49,348 nucleotides of DNA from Woeseiaceae bacterium (GTDB taxonomy: Bacteria > Pseudomonadota > Gammaproteobacteria > Steroidobacterales > Woeseiaceae). The translations under genes were made by a program, and so were the position numbers. The stretch spans positions 1 to 49,348 of the forward strand of contig JASJBB010000013.1 of assembly GCA_030066735.1 (NCBI GenBank), in the 5' to 3' direction. Shown in pieces: positions 17,284-25,958 of this stretch. Position 1 is the first letter of the stretch; every line of letters begins with the position of its first letter. Below the pieces are notes generated by a model. It worked only from the letters and a program-made list of their open reading frames with translations, searched no databases and was not told the origin of the DNA.

Positions 17284-19380
17284 ATGAACGACGTTGTGAG
17301 TTATGTCATGGATGGCGAAATCGCCGTCGTCACGGTCAATAATCCGCCTGTCAATGCCTTGTCGCAGGCGGTCCGGCAAGGCTTGCTCGACGCAATTCGC
17401 AGGTCGGCCGACGACGGCTCGAGGGCCGTGCTGATTCTGTGTGAAGGACGAACGTTTATCGCCGGCGCCGACATCACGGAGTTCGGCAAGCCCATGGCCG
17501 AGCCGTATCTGCCCGACCTTCTCAACGAGATCGAGGCCAGCGAGAAGCTCGTCGTGGCCGCGATTCATGGAACCGCCCTCGGCGGTGGATTCGAGACGGC
17601 GCTGGCCAGCCATTACCGGATCGCCGTCGATTCGGCCAAAGTCGGTCTCCCCGAGGTCAAGCTGGGGCTGCTGCCAGGCGCTGGCGGAACGCAGCGGGCG
17701 CCGCGCATTGCCGGGGTGGCCGCCAGCCTCGAACTGATATTGAGCGGCGCGCCGATCCCGGCTGCAAAGGCCGGGCAGTTCGGCCTGGTCGACAAGGTCG
17801 TGCCGGGCGACCTGGGCGCGGCGGCACGCGAGTACGTGCGCGAGCTGCTGGACGCCGGTACGCCGGTGCGACGGACCAGCGAGCAGGCCGTCGAGGCGGT
17901 GGGCGACGACGTGTTCGACACGGCCGCCGCCAGCGTGGCGAAGAGAGCCCGCGGACAAACGGCGCCGCACCGCATCATCGAGTGCGTGCGCACCGCCATG
18001 ACAACGCCGTTCGCGGAGGGCCAGAAGCGCGAGCGCGAACTCTTCATGGAGAGCATGCAGGATCCGCAGTCGAAAGCGCTGCAGCACGTCTTCTTCGCCG
18101 AGCGGGAAGCGGCGAAAGTCGTGGGCATCGACAAGGACACGCCGCTGCGCGACATAAACTCCATGGGGGTTATCGGTGGCGGCACCATGGGTGGCGGCAT
18201 CGCGATGAGCTTCGCCAACGCCGGCATTCCCGTGACCCTGATCGAGATCAATGACGAGGCGCTCGAGCGCGGCCTGGCGATCATCGACAGCAACTACGCC
18301 GGCAGCGTCAAGCGCGGCAAGCTCAGCGAAGACAAAGCGGCTGATTGCCGCGGCCGCATCACTGGGGCCACCGACTACGCCGCGCTGGCCGACGTCGACC
18401 TCGTCATCGAAGCCGTATTCGAAGACCCGGAGCTCAAGAAGGAGATCTTCGCGAAGCTGGATGCGGCGTGTAAGCCCGGCGCCATCCTCGCCACGAACAC
18501 GTCGTACCAGGACGTCAATGCCATCGCCGCGGCGACGGGCCGCCCCGAAGACGTGCTCGGCATGCACTTTTTCAGCCCGGCGCACATCATGAAGCTGCTC
18601 GAGGTCGTGCGCGGCGACGAGACGGCCGATGATGCGCTGGCGACGGTCATGAAGCTGTCGAAGAAGATCCGCAAGGTGGCAGTTGTGTCGGGCGTTTGTT
18701 ACGGCTTCATCGGCAACCGCATGCTGCAGGGCTATTTCCGCGAGGCGCAACTGTGCCTTGTCGAGGGCGGCTCTCCCGAAAGCGTCGACAAGGCGATGTT
18801 CGACTGGGGAATGGCGATGGGGCCAATCAGCGTCGCCGATCTCGCCGGACTCGATGTCGGCTACAAGGCGCGCCAGGCGCTTCCCGCAGACGAACGCGGC
18901 GACCCGGCGGCGTATCGCGTGCCCGATGTGCTGGTCGAAATGGGCCGGCTGGGACAGAAGAGCGGCAAGGGATTCTACAATTACGATCCTGAAACTCGCC
19001 GGCCGTCTCCGGACCCGGAGGTGCAGGCAGTCATCGAGCGCGAGGCCGCAGCGTTGGGAATCGAGCGGCGCGAGATAGACGCGCAGGAGGTCGTGGACCG
19101 GCTGATCTTCGCACTGGCCAACGAAGGCTTCCGCATCCTGGAGGAGGGCATCGCGCAGCGCCCCGGCGACATCGATATCGTCTACCTCTACGGCTACGGC
19201 TTCCCGGCCTGGCGCGGCGGGCCCATGCACTATGTCGAATCCGTGGGCCTCGACAAGGCGCTCGCGCGCATCGAGGAGTTTCGGGAGCGCTTCGGTGACG
19301 AGAACTGGGCGCCCGCGCCGTTGCTCGAGAAACTGGTCGCCGAGGGCCGCAGCCTGAAAGACTGGGCCGACCGGAAATAA
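17284..19380 (+). CDS. Bifunctional enoyl-CoA hydratase / 3-hydroxyacyl-CoA dehydrogenase
   Basis: A 698-residue fusion, the size of the peroxisomal-type bifunctional enzyme and FadJ-like proteins. Residues 1-190 form a crotonase domain with the oxyanion motif and both acidic residues: Glu104 in ALGGGFE and Glu124 in GLPEVKLGLLPGAGG. From about residue 293 a 3-hydroxyacyl-CoA dehydrogenase follows, with NAD-binding GVIGGGTMGGG (residues 298-303 being the GxGxxG) and the catalytic His in GMHFFSPAHIM. It catalyses two consecutive beta-oxidation steps on acyl-CoA. An AGGAG site supports the ATG at 17284. No thiolase is adjacent. Its neighbourhood suggests it degrades the CoA thioester formed by the ligase of the liv operon. 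Confidence 0.92.
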   Translation: MNDVVSYVMDGEIAVVTVNNPPVNALSQAVRQGLLDAIRRSADDGSRAVLILCEGRTFIAGADITEFGKPMAEPYLPDLLNEIEASEKLVVAAIHGTALGGGFETALASHYRIAVDSAKVGLPEVKLGLLPGAGGTQRAPRIAGVAASLELILSGAPIPAAKAGQFGLVDKVVPGDLGAAAREYVRELLDAGTPVRRTSEQAVEAVGDDVFDTAAASVAKRARGQTAPHRIIECVRTAMTTPFAEGQKRERELFMESMQDPQSKALQHVFFAEREAAKVVGIDKDTPLRDINSMGVIGGGTMGGGIAMSFANAGIPVTLIEINDEALERGLAIIDSNYAGSVKRGKLSEDKAADCRGRITGATDYAALADVDLVIEAVFEDPELKKEIFAKLDAACKPGAILATNTSYQDVNAIAAATGRPEDVLGMHFFSPAHIMKLLEVVRGDETADDALATVMKLSKKIRKVAVVSGVCYGFIGNRMLQGYFREAQLCLVEGGSPESVDKAMFDWGMAMGPISVADLAGLDVGYKARQALPADERGDPAAYRVPDVLVEMGRLGQKSGKGFYNYDPETRRPSPDPEVQAVIEREAAALGIERREIDAQEVVDRLIFALANEGFRILEEGIAQRPGDIDIVYLYGYGFPAWRGGPMHYVESVGLDKALARIEEFRERFGDENWAPAPLLEKLVAEGRSLKDWADRK

Positions 19381-19381
19381 G

Positions 19382-19437
19382 CAAACGTAAGCGTTTGTAA
19401 CAGCGCCGCCGCAGAGTGGCGGCGTTGCGGTATTTTT
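19382..19437 (+). terminator. Terminator after the bifunctional beta-oxidation gene
   Basis: CGCCGCC (19404-19410), a 7-base loop and GGCGGCG (19418-19424) form a strong stem followed by a T-run at 19433-19437, the shape of a rho-independent terminator. Just upstream, at 19382-19397, CAAACG-TAAG-CGTTTG forms a second small inverted repeat immediately after the stop codon. Confidence 0.72.
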
Positions 19438-19465
19438 CACTCTCCAAATTAAAGTGGAAAAACCG

Positions 19466-20290
19466 ATGTTGCTCCGAATTACCGTCGTAACGAGCCTGGT
19501 TCTGCTGGCCGGCTGTGCCGCGCAGTTCCCGGAACCGGCCGGTAGCCGTAACCACGCTTCGGCGGCCGCGGTTCTCGACCGATCTATCGAGGCCCACGGT
19601 GGCTACCTGTTCGACCAGGCAGGCTCGGTCAGGGTCAGCTATGACGGTGAATGGCGCAATGTCGTCAAGGTGCTGCAACCGGTTCTCGTCGATGCCGGCT
19701 ATCGCCAGCAGTCCGAAGAGATGCTCGACCTCGAAACTGCGGGCATCGTGCAGGTTCACAACGGCCCCGAGGGCACGAAGCTCGTTGCCCGTACGGCCGA
19801 GGACGTCTCCGTGCTCTACGACGATGTCGAGTCGGACGACGAAACGACGCGCGCCGCGTCTGCGCTGGTTGCCGATGCCTACACCATGTTCCTGGCCGGT
19901 CCGTCATTCATCCGGCAACGCGGGGCCGCGCTGACGTTGCTGGAGCCTGCGACGCGCGACGGAGAATCCTACCAGCGCATTCACGCCGTGCTCGAACCGG
20001 GATTTGGCTTTTCGGACAGGGACGAAGCCGTCCTCTGGGTCAACGATGAGACCGGCTTGCTGGGACTGGTGCACTTCACGATCGACGGACTTGCGTCGAC
20101 GCGCGGCGCCCACGTTGACGTCGCGTTCAGCGAATACAGGGAGATCGACGGCTTCATATGGCCGACCGAGTTCTACGAGCGCGTGCGGGCGCCGTTGCGA
20201 GTTGCCGCCCACAGCTGGTATGTGATCGACCTCGAGGTTTCTCCTGACAGCGTCGACGACTACCTCGCGAGGGCCGACGCCGGCAACTGA
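19466..20290 (+). CDS. Lipoprotein of unknown function
   Basis: A 274-residue protein with a lipoprotein signal (MLLRITVVTSLVLLAGC, lipobox LAGC). The mature part contains alternating beta-type segments and the block REIDGFIWPTEFYERVRAP, a style seen in outer-membrane-lipoprotein-sorting-like (LolA-fold) proteins, but I do not recognise a family. A GTG at 19454 in the same frame is an alternative start adding four residues. It follows a terminator, so it probably has its own promoter. The next gene, another small secreted protein, starts 77 bases later. Confidence 0.65.
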   Translation: MLLRITVVTSLVLLAGCAAQFPEPAGSRNHASAAAVLDRSIEAHGGYLFDQAGSVRVSYDGEWRNVVKVLQPVLVDAGYRQQSEEMLDLETAGIVQVHNGPEGTKLVARTAEDVSVLYDDVESDDETTRAASALVADAYTMFLAGPSFIRQRGAALTLLEPATRDGESYQRIHAVLEPGFGFSDRDEAVLWVNDETGLLGLVHFTIDGLASTRGAHVDVAFSEYREIDGFIWPTEFYERVRAPLRVAAHSWYVIDLEVSPDSVDDYLARADAGN

Positions 20291-20367
20291 TTCGGCTACA
20301 ATGCGACCTTTCGCCGCGGCCGTGCATCCATTGCTACGGGATGGGATAAAACCGGGGAGAGAGATCC

Positions 20368-20808
20368 ATGAATGTAGCGAAAGTCGTTATCAGCCTTGTT
20401 GCCGTCGGCCTGTTCGGCGTCGCCGTGGCCCAGGACCAGTCGCGCGTCAAGATCGAGGTCAAGACAGACGACATCTTTCACGACGGCATGCACATTGCCC
20501 TCGACGGCGATGATCTGGGTGTCGACCTGCACGAGATGCAGGAAGGCGAAAACCAGGCCATCGTCGACGACCAGGGCCGCACGATCCTGATCACACGTGA
20601 GGCAGACGGTTTCCGTTTCGACGTCGACGGCAAGTCCATCAAGATGCCGATGCTGCACGGCGATCACGAAACCATGAAGAAGATTCACGTAGAGCACGAC
20701 GAGGACGTCCATGTGCGCGTGTTCCACGATTCTGTCGAAGTTGACGGTGAGCAGGAAGGCGAGCACACCGTGAAAATCGTCAGGAAAGTCGAAGTCGTTA
20801 CCGAGTAA
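20368..20808 (+). CDS. Small secreted acidic, histidine-containing protein of unknown function
   Basis: A 146-residue protein with a clear signal peptide (MNVAKVVISLVAVGLFGVAVA, cut near AQD). The mature part is very rich in Asp, Glu, His and Val, with alternating hydrophobic and charged residues suggesting a beta-sheet protein, for example HVEHDEDVHVRVFHDSVEVD near the C-terminus. Metal binding is conceivable from the His/Asp content, but there is no family match I can name. A GGGGAGAGA ribosome site precedes the ATG. Confidence 0.65.
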   Translation: MNVAKVVISLVAVGLFGVAVAQDQSRVKIEVKTDDIFHDGMHIALDGDDLGVDLHEMQEGENQAIVDDQGRTILITREADGFRFDVDGKSIKMPMLHGDHETMKKIHVEHDEDVHVRVFHDSVEVDGEQEGEHTVKIVRKVEVVTE

Positions 20809-20819
20809 GCCAGGTACAG

Positions 20820-21272
20820 GTGTCGCCCGACGAAATCAGGACAATGAGCGGTCTGGAGGTGCTGACCGCAATCTCCGACGGGCGCATCGACCATCCGAGC
20901 ATGGCCCATACACTCGGCTTCCGCCTGACGGAAGTCGAGGAGGGCTTTGCCGTCATCGAGGGTTCGACCGGGCCCGACTATTGCAATCCCAACGGCACCA
21001 TCCACGGCGCCTGGCCCGCCGCCCTGCTGGACTCATGCATGGGTTCGGCGGTGCACTCGATGTTGCCGGCGGGAGTCGGCTTCACGATTGTCGAGGTAAA
21101 AATCGATTTCGTGCGATCGATTACTCTAAAGACCGGCCACGTCCGCGCGGAGGGCAAGGTGGTGCGAGTCGGCAAGCAGATCGGCCAGTCCGATGGCGTC
21201 ATCTACGACGACGAGGGCCACGTGCTGGCCAAGGGATCGGCTACATGCCTGTTGTTTCGGCCGCGGGGCTAG
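20820..21272 (+). CDS. PaaI-like hotdog-fold acyl-CoA thioesterase
   Basis: A 150-residue single hotdog domain with the PaaI-type catalytic region: PNGTIHGAWPAALLDSCMG on the central helix and VEVKIDFVRSITLKTGHVRAEG on the following strands. Members hydrolyse acyl-CoA thioesters, often aromatic ones. The annotated start is the GTG at 20820, 11 bases after the previous gene; an in-frame ATG at 20844 fits the usual family N-terminus well and may be the true start. It could recycle CoA from products of the neighbouring ligase and beta-oxidation genes (inference). Confidence 0.8.
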   Translation: MSPDEIRTMSGLEVLTAISDGRIDHPSMAHTLGFRLTEVEEGFAVIEGSTGPDYCNPNGTIHGAWPAALLDSCMGSAVHSMLPAGVGFTIVEVKIDFVRSITLKTGHVRAEGKVVRVGKQIGQSDGVIYDDEGHVLAKGSATCLLFRPRG

Positions 21273-21378
21273 TCGCGCCGGCAGTTTTGCCGCAGAAGAG
21301 GGACGGAAGTGCGGTGATACACTCGGCGTCTGGAAACGACCCGAAGCGGCCGGCGCCTTCTTCGGTTTCAAGAGAACT

Positions 21379-21753
21379 ATGTTCGATCACGTCAAGTTCG
21401 GAGTTCGCGACTTCGCGCGGAGCAAGACCTTCTACCTGAGGGCGCTCGAACCACTTGGTGTCACCGTCGTCACAGACTGGCCGCCAAATGGGGCTGAGCT
21501 GAGTAAACCATCGGGCATGACTTCCCTGTGCATATACCAGACGGACGAGAAGCCCGCGCATCTGCATATTGCTTTCATGGCCGAGAGCCGACAACAAGTC
21601 GATGCATTCCATTCCGCCGCTCTCGGCGCAGGGGGGCAGTGCAACGGGCCGCCTGGATTGCGCCCGCAGTACAGTGGCCAGTATTACGCGGCGTTCGTTT
21701 TCGACCCCGACGGGCACAACATTGAAGTGGTTTGTCATGAATCTGAGGCCTGA
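21379..21753 (+). CDS. Glyoxalase/VOC superfamily protein
   Basis: A 124-residue vicinal-oxygen-chelate protein beginning MFDHVKFGVRDFARSKTFY and ending with the metal-ligand region YAAFVFDPDGHNIEVVCHE. It has the His near the N-terminus and the Glu in NIEVVCHE expected of metal-binding VOC enzymes. The reaction is unknown; members include lyases, dioxygenases and resistance proteins. The frame upstream is open but overlaps the thioesterase gene and is non-coding in character, so the ATG at 21379 was chosen. Confidence 0.78.
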   Translation: MFDHVKFGVRDFARSKTFYLRALEPLGVTVVTDWPPNGAELSKPSGMTSLCIYQTDEKPAHLHIAFMAESRQQVDAFHSAALGAGGQCNGPPGLRPQYSGQYYAAFVFDPDGHNIEVVCHESEA

Positions 21754-21950
21754 CAAGTCAATGGAGCTACTTTTAGGCAAGACGCCGAATCACTCCGAAC
21801 GGTAGCTCATGGCCGGAAGCAGCCCTTGGCCTGGTCTGAGTTAGAATGACGGCTTCTGACCCTTTGCAGTCTTCGCACCCTAAAGTTTTTTTCGATGCTT
21901 CTCTCTATTACTGATCGCCTGTCGCCATTGGGTATCACTGGAGCCACAAG

Positions 21951-22277
21951 ATGATTGGAGCCTTCGTTACTTTTCTAGTCCTGTTCGGCCTCATTAAGAT
22001 TTTTGAACGTAAGAGGGATGACCTCGACAACTTCAGCATTGCAACTGTGGCGATTGTCCCTATCCTGTCATTCGTCCTTGTTGGGGGTGCGCTGCTCTTC
22101 TTCTATCCAGATCCGACGTTGCAAATGCTTCTGCCGCCACTCGTCTTAGTCGGAATGACTTTCGTAATACTCTGGAAGAATCTCGAAATTCCTGTCGGCC
22201 GATCGATCGGATACACGGTTGTCGTTGTGTTAGTCAATGAACTTCTGGCGTACTTTCTCGCGCCGAGGGCGCACTAA
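21951..22277 (+). CDS. Small membrane protein of unknown function
   Basis: A 108-residue protein with four hydrophobic stretches: an N-terminal helix ending at the basic patch FERKRDD, then IATVAIVPILSFVLVGGALL, MLLPPLVLVGMTFVIL and a last helix. I recognise no family. It lies in an AT-richer stretch together with the next two genes, so it may have been acquired. Function cannot be inferred. Confidence 0.55.
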   Translation: MIGAFVTFLVLFGLIKIFERKRDDLDNFSIATVAIVPILSFVLVGGALLFFYPDPTLQMLLPPLVLVGMTFVILWKNLEIPVGRSIGYTVVVVLVNELLAYFLAPRAH

Positions 22278-22312
22278 TTAATAATGATCTGCTATCGAAT
22301 TAGGAGCATGGC

Positions 22313-22834
22313 GTGAGAATTGATCTGGTCCTCGTTAGGCTCGGGGCAATATTCATAATCGTCTACGCACTTCAGAATCTGGCTAACTACCTGCTCTTCA
22401 TTCTGGGCGGTGAAGGAAATACAGCCATCGCTATTTTTGAATTCTGCTTGGTTTTCGCAATTCCCGCATTGATTTCATGGGTGCTATGGCGATTCCCATC
22501 CACGGTGGTGGGTAATCTCTACTCTGGCGACAGAGGATCTTCGGAGGGCGGCGACGGTACCGACCGTGCTCTCTTGATTGGCATTTCGCTCGTAGGTGTT
22601 TACACATTAGTGTTTGGGATTATTGACCTCGCATTTTTCGAAGCACATCGATTCGCTGAATTCAGGCTGGCTGGCTACGCCGACTATTTCGATTTCCCGA
22701 TCCTGCCGCAGACTTTTGCCGGGAGGGTCGCAAACCTGGTGCAGATACTGCTCGGCCTTGTGCTGGTTTTTGGCCGAAGAGGAATAGCATCGTTTTTGCG
22801 CCAAGTAAGAATGCCGGGCGCAAAGCCCCAGTAA
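22313..22834 (+). CDS. Membrane protein of unknown function
   Basis: A 173-residue protein with about four predicted membrane helices (for example LGAIFIIVYALQNLANYLLF near the N-terminus and a C-terminal one around VQILLGLVLVFG). The GTG start at 22313 has a TAGGAG site upstream. There are 35 bases between it and the preceding small membrane gene, suggesting one transcript. No family is recognised. Confidence 0.55.
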   Translation: MRIDLVLVRLGAIFIIVYALQNLANYLLFILGGEGNTAIAIFEFCLVFAIPALISWVLWRFPSTVVGNLYSGDRGSSEGGDGTDRALLIGISLVGVYTLVFGIIDLAFFEAHRFAEFRLAGYADYFDFPILPQTFAGRVANLVQILLGLVLVFGRRGIASFLRQVRMPGAKPQ

Positions 22835-22938
22835 AGCGGCCCTGTGAGTGTGCCGAACCGGACGCTGTCGCTGGATCGACCTGCCGACAGTTATGATGCT
22901 TCGCTGACTGTCCTGACTGGAGCCGGTCAAAATTGAAC

Positions 22939-23739
22939 ATGCGAGCACTCGCAATACTGGTGGCGGTCTGCCTTCTAAGTGCGTGTTCGTTTGACAGTAC
23001 GTTCTTCCCTGTTGATGGGAGGCCCGATCGCCAACCTGCCGCATACAAAGAGGACGTCATGCTGATTTCAGCTGATGGGCACAGCATTCATCACGTCCTG
23101 ATCAAACCTCAATCAGACCCCAAGGCCACAATCTTCGTATTTCACGGTAGCGGTTCGAAAATATCGAATTGGACCAGTTTGCTGGCGCCACTGCTGGATG
23201 ACGGCTACCAGGTTTTTCTCATGGAATACCGGGGATTCGGGATTTCTGAGGGGGAAGCCAGCCATGAGAATGTGGCCGCAGATGCACACAGCGCGTTCCA
23301 GCATCTCGTCAGACGTGACGACGTCAAAGACCGTCCGCTGTTGGTTCTGGGGCAATCGTATGGTGCGCAACTCGCTATCAGCATTGCAGCCAACCACACT
23401 GAAGAGGTCGCTGCGCTGATAACTGAGGGTGCTTTTACTTCATTCCGAGATATAGCTGTCCATTCATCTCCGTGGATTGCAAAACCATTCACATGGGCTT
23501 TTTTCGTGAATCCCTATAGCTCGACAGAATTGATCAAGCAGGCGTCAATGCCGAAGTTGATCATCCATAGCCAGGACGATGAAATCGTCCCGTTCTACAT
23601 GGGGGAAGAGCTCTTTGAGAAGGCTAGTGGTCAGAAGGAATTTTGGATGATTCACGGACAGCATGCGGATGCATTGGTTGATTATCCGGCGGAAACAGTC
23701 TTCAGAATAAACAGAATAGCGGGATTGGCGCCTGACTGA
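22939..23739 (+). CDS. Alpha/beta-hydrolase lipoprotein
   Basis: A 266-residue exported lipoprotein (lipobox LLSAC) with an alpha/beta-hydrolase fold: oxyanion motif FHGSGSK, the family motif MEYRGFGISEG, nucleophile elbow GQSYGA (GxSxG), acid in HSQDDEIVPF and catalytic His in HGQHADALV. It resembles the BEM46/YfhR group of envelope serine hydrolases. A TTG at 22933 is a less likely alternative start. The substrate is unknown. Base composition is lower in GC than the surroundings. Confidence 0.8.
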   Translation: MRALAILVAVCLLSACSFDSTFFPVDGRPDRQPAAYKEDVMLISADGHSIHHVLIKPQSDPKATIFVFHGSGSKISNWTSLLAPLLDDGYQVFLMEYRGFGISEGEASHENVAADAHSAFQHLVRRDDVKDRPLLVLGQSYGAQLAISIAANHTEEVAALITEGAFTSFRDIAVHSSPWIAKPFTWAFFVNPYSSTELIKQASMPKLIIHSQDDEIVPFYMGEELFEKASGQKEFWMIHGQHADALVDYPAETVFRINRIAGLAPD

Positions 23740-23870
23740 GCAGTTGAATCACCTCGCGAACTCCGGGCGAACGTCGCTGTACTTATGAATGACTGCAACT
23801 GGCCGAAAGCAGTCTTGTTCGACACTCCAAATGATTTCGCCTGGACGGCCGGTGTCGGAAAAAATAGCCG

Positions 23871-24263
23871 TCAACCGCCTGGAAAATCGATCGGGTGCCT
23901 GGCCTCGGCCCAGGCGACAATGCCGCCGTTCATCGACTTGACGTCCTTGTAGCCCAGCGCCTCGGCCGTCAGCGCGGCGAGGGCAGAGCGGCCGCCCGTG
24001 CCGCAGTAGAGCACGATTGGCTGCTCCTCAGGGGGCACATTCATGTTGCTGCGGTTCTGTGCGACGACGTTGTGCAGATCAAACTCGAGCATGCCGCGTG
24101 GCAGGAGCACGGCGCCGGGAATATGACCGCGCTGGAATTCCATCGGCTCGCGAATATCGATGAACAGCGTGTCGGCGCCGAGGCAGTCATGCACATCGGC
24201 AACCGAGCATTCCTTTATGGTCGCTTTTGCTTTCGCCACCAGGTCGGACGGGTTAACCAGCAT
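23871..24263 (-). CDS. Single-domain rhodanese (sulfurtransferase)
   Basis: A 130-residue rhodanese with the catalytic loop CGTGGR starting at Cys87 and the upstream block LFIDIREPMEFQRGHIPGA. No signal peptide is evident, so it acts in the cytoplasm. It accepts sulfane sulfur on Cys87 as a persulfide and passes it on. It is the last gene of the operon dsrE3-tusA-yeiH-sorA-cytochrome c-rhodanese, overlapping the cytochrome gene by 11 bases. In sulfur oxidisers rhodanese, TusA and DsrE proteins form a sulfur relay to sHdr or rDsr, which is its probable role here. Confidence 0.88.
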   Translation of the reverse strand: MLVNPSDLVAKAKATIKECSVADVHDCLGADTLFIDIREPMEFQRGHIPGAVLLPRGMLEFDLHNVVAQNRSNMNVPPEEQPIVLYCGTGGRSALAALTAEALGYKDVKSMNGGIVAWAEARHPIDFPGG

Positions 24264-24630
24264 CGTCAGGTTCCTGTGTCGGGGGCGCGTAGGGGTTCGG
24301 CGGCATCAGGTCCCGCGGGATAGCGGCGCGTCGCTGGTCCTCGCGCGGCGGATAGTGTTCCGCCAGGTACGTCAGGATCTTGTCCTCGATCTCCGGCGTG
24401 AACTGCCAGAGATTCTGCTTCTTCTGCATCCAGCGAATCATCTGCAGCCACTGTTCCCGCGTGCCGCGTTGCTGTGTGATCAGCTTGGCGGAATGGCAAG
24501 CGATGCAGTTGCCCAGGACGATTTGCCAGTCGCCAGTCATCTTCAGCCCCGAGAACGGATCAAGCGGAATCTCGTCCGCCAGGACGGGCGTCGTAACCAG
24601 TAACAGCAGTACGAGGCCGAGCTTCTTCAT
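24253..24630 (-). CDS. sorB: Periplasmic monohaem cytochrome c, probable electron acceptor of the sulfite dehydrogenase
   Basis: A 125-residue protein with a signal peptide (MKKLGLVLLLLVTTPVLA) and one haem site, Cys42-Ile-Ala-Cys45-His46. A Met in the C-terminal part (RDLMPPNP) may be the sixth haem ligand. The start codon shares bases with the stop of the upstream molybdoenzyme gene (TGATG), so the two are coupled, as sorA and sorB are in Starkeya. It probably accepts electrons from sulfite oxidation. The symbol rests on context and size; the similarity to characterised SorB could not be measured. Confidence 0.72.
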   Translation of the reverse strand: MKKLGLVLLLLVTTPVLADEIPLDPFSGLKMTGDWQIVLGNCIACHSAKLITQQRGTREQWLQMIRWMQKKQNLWQFTPEIEDKILTYLAEHYPPREDQRRAAIPRDLMPPNPYAPPTQEPDDAG

Positions 24631-25946
24631 CAAACGACCTGAACCGCGATACGGTGGCAGGCGTTGTTCAGATAGCCTTTCGGATTCCATCCGGGCAGCA
24701 CCATCGGCTGCGACCGGCCGGCGTCGTCGGTGGCGCGCGCCCAGACCTCGTAGTAACCCACCTGCGGGAACTCGACCTCGGTCGTCCAGCGCTGCCAGGC
24801 ATGACGGTTACGCGGGGCTTTGAGATTCGCTTCTTGCCAGGTGGCGCCAAAGTCGATCGATACGTGCATCTTGTCGACGGCGTTGTCGCCGGCCCAGGCA
24901 TGGCCCCGCAGTGCCAGTTTCTCGCCGAGCGCATGCTCGATGCCGGATTTCGGGAACGTGACCAGGGACTTCACAGGCATCGACTCGATGATGCACATCT
25001 CGTCGTCGGGTACGACGCTGCCCGGCGCCACGGCCGTGCAGGGCACCCGGTACGACGTACCTGTCATCTTGGGGCCGTCGTGCACGACATTGCGGACCAC
25101 AATCTTCCGCAGCCACTTGCCCGCAACGGAACCGGGCCAGCCAGCGATCACGAGGCGCAGCGGATAGCCGTTCATGTGCGGTATGTCTTCGCCGTTCATC
25201 GCCCAGGCAATCAGCGCTTCGTCCTCGAGCGCCTTGTGCATGGGGACGCCGCGGGAGATCGGCACCTTTGCCGGGTCGCCGCTCGCGTGCGTATCGGCGC
25301 CGTAGTAGGCGACGTACACGGCGTCGTCCTTGATGCCGGCATGCTCCAGCACGTCCCTGAGGCGCACCCCGGTCCATTCCGGGCAGCCCACGGCGCCAAC
25401 GGACCACTGGTTGCCCGAGGCCGGCGGGACGAATTCGCTGCGGCCGTTACCGCCGCACTCGAGCTGCAGCTGGTAGGTGTGGTGCTCGAACCGCTCCTTG
25501 AGTTCGGCCACGGTAAACGTCATGGGGTTCGCGGCGGACTCGCCGCCAATCTCGAGTTGCCAGGCGTCCGGGTCGACATTGTCCGTGGCCGGCGGCGTGC
25601 CGTTGTTGCGCACGAACAGGTGCTTGCCCGGCGTGATTTCGTCGTCGAGCAGGTGCGCGGGCGTCTCGGCGTTGACGGGCCTGTCATTGAGGATGATCAG
25701 GCCTTCCTTGCCCGGCAGCTTGAACGGCTGACCCGACTGCGCCAGCGCTGCCGGGATCAGGCCGCCCGGCATCAGGTGTGCGAACGGAATCGAAGCACCC
25801 ACAGCGGCCGACATCGCGACGAGCCCGCCTTTGGTCAGGAATCCGCGGCGCGTTACCGGGTCGGTCTTGCGGCCCCAGACGATGTCATCGGCAGCTTCGG
25901 GATCGTCTGCGTAGAGTTCGTGAATGCCACGTTGCTTGTCCGACAT
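24630..25946 (-). CDS. sorA: Sulfite oxidase-family molybdoenzyme, SorA-type sulfite dehydrogenase
   Basis: A 438-residue protein with a Tat signal (Arg33-Arg34 in TRRGFLTKGG) and the molybdopterin fold of the sulfite oxidase family. Cys164 in LQLECGGNGRS is the Mo-coordinating cysteine. The block NDRPVNAETPAHLLDDEITP followed by FVRNNGTPP resembles SorA-like enzymes more than SoxC. No soxXYZAB genes are in the window and the partner cytochrome is a small monohaem type, again favouring SorAB over SoxCD. It would oxidise sulfite to sulfate in the periplasm. A GGAG site precedes the ATG; the yeiH gene ends 12 bases upstream. Confidence 0.83.
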   Translation of the reverse strand: MSDKQRGIHELYADDPEAADDIVWGRKTDPVTRRGFLTKGGLVAMSAAVGASIPFAHLMPGGLIPAALAQSGQPFKLPGKEGLIILNDRPVNAETPAHLLDDEITPGKHLFVRNNGTPPATDNVDPDAWQLEIGGESAANPMTFTVAELKERFEHHTYQLQLECGGNGRSEFVPPASGNQWSVGAVGCPEWTGVRLRDVLEHAGIKDDAVYVAYYGADTHASGDPAKVPISRGVPMHKALEDEALIAWAMNGEDIPHMNGYPLRLVIAGWPGSVAGKWLRKIVVRNVVHDGPKMTGTSYRVPCTAVAPGSVVPDDEMCIIESMPVKSLVTFPKSGIEHALGEKLALRGHAWAGDNAVDKMHVSIDFGATWQEANLKAPRNRHAWQRWTTEVEFPQVGYYEVWARATDDAGRSQPMVLPGWNPKGYLNNACHRIAVQVV

Positions 25947-25958
25947 CGGTTTACTCCA

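Noticed and set aside
17182..19440. Minus-strand frame of 752 codons opposite the bifunctional beta-oxidation gene
   Set aside because: The plus-strand frame has complete crotonase and dehydrogenase motifs; the reverse frame has none.
24630..25946. Assignment of the molybdoenzyme as SoxC of a Sox system
   Set aside because: No soxXYZAB genes are present, the partner is a short monohaem cytochrome and not SoxD-like, and the N-terminal blocks fit SorA-like enzymes better.
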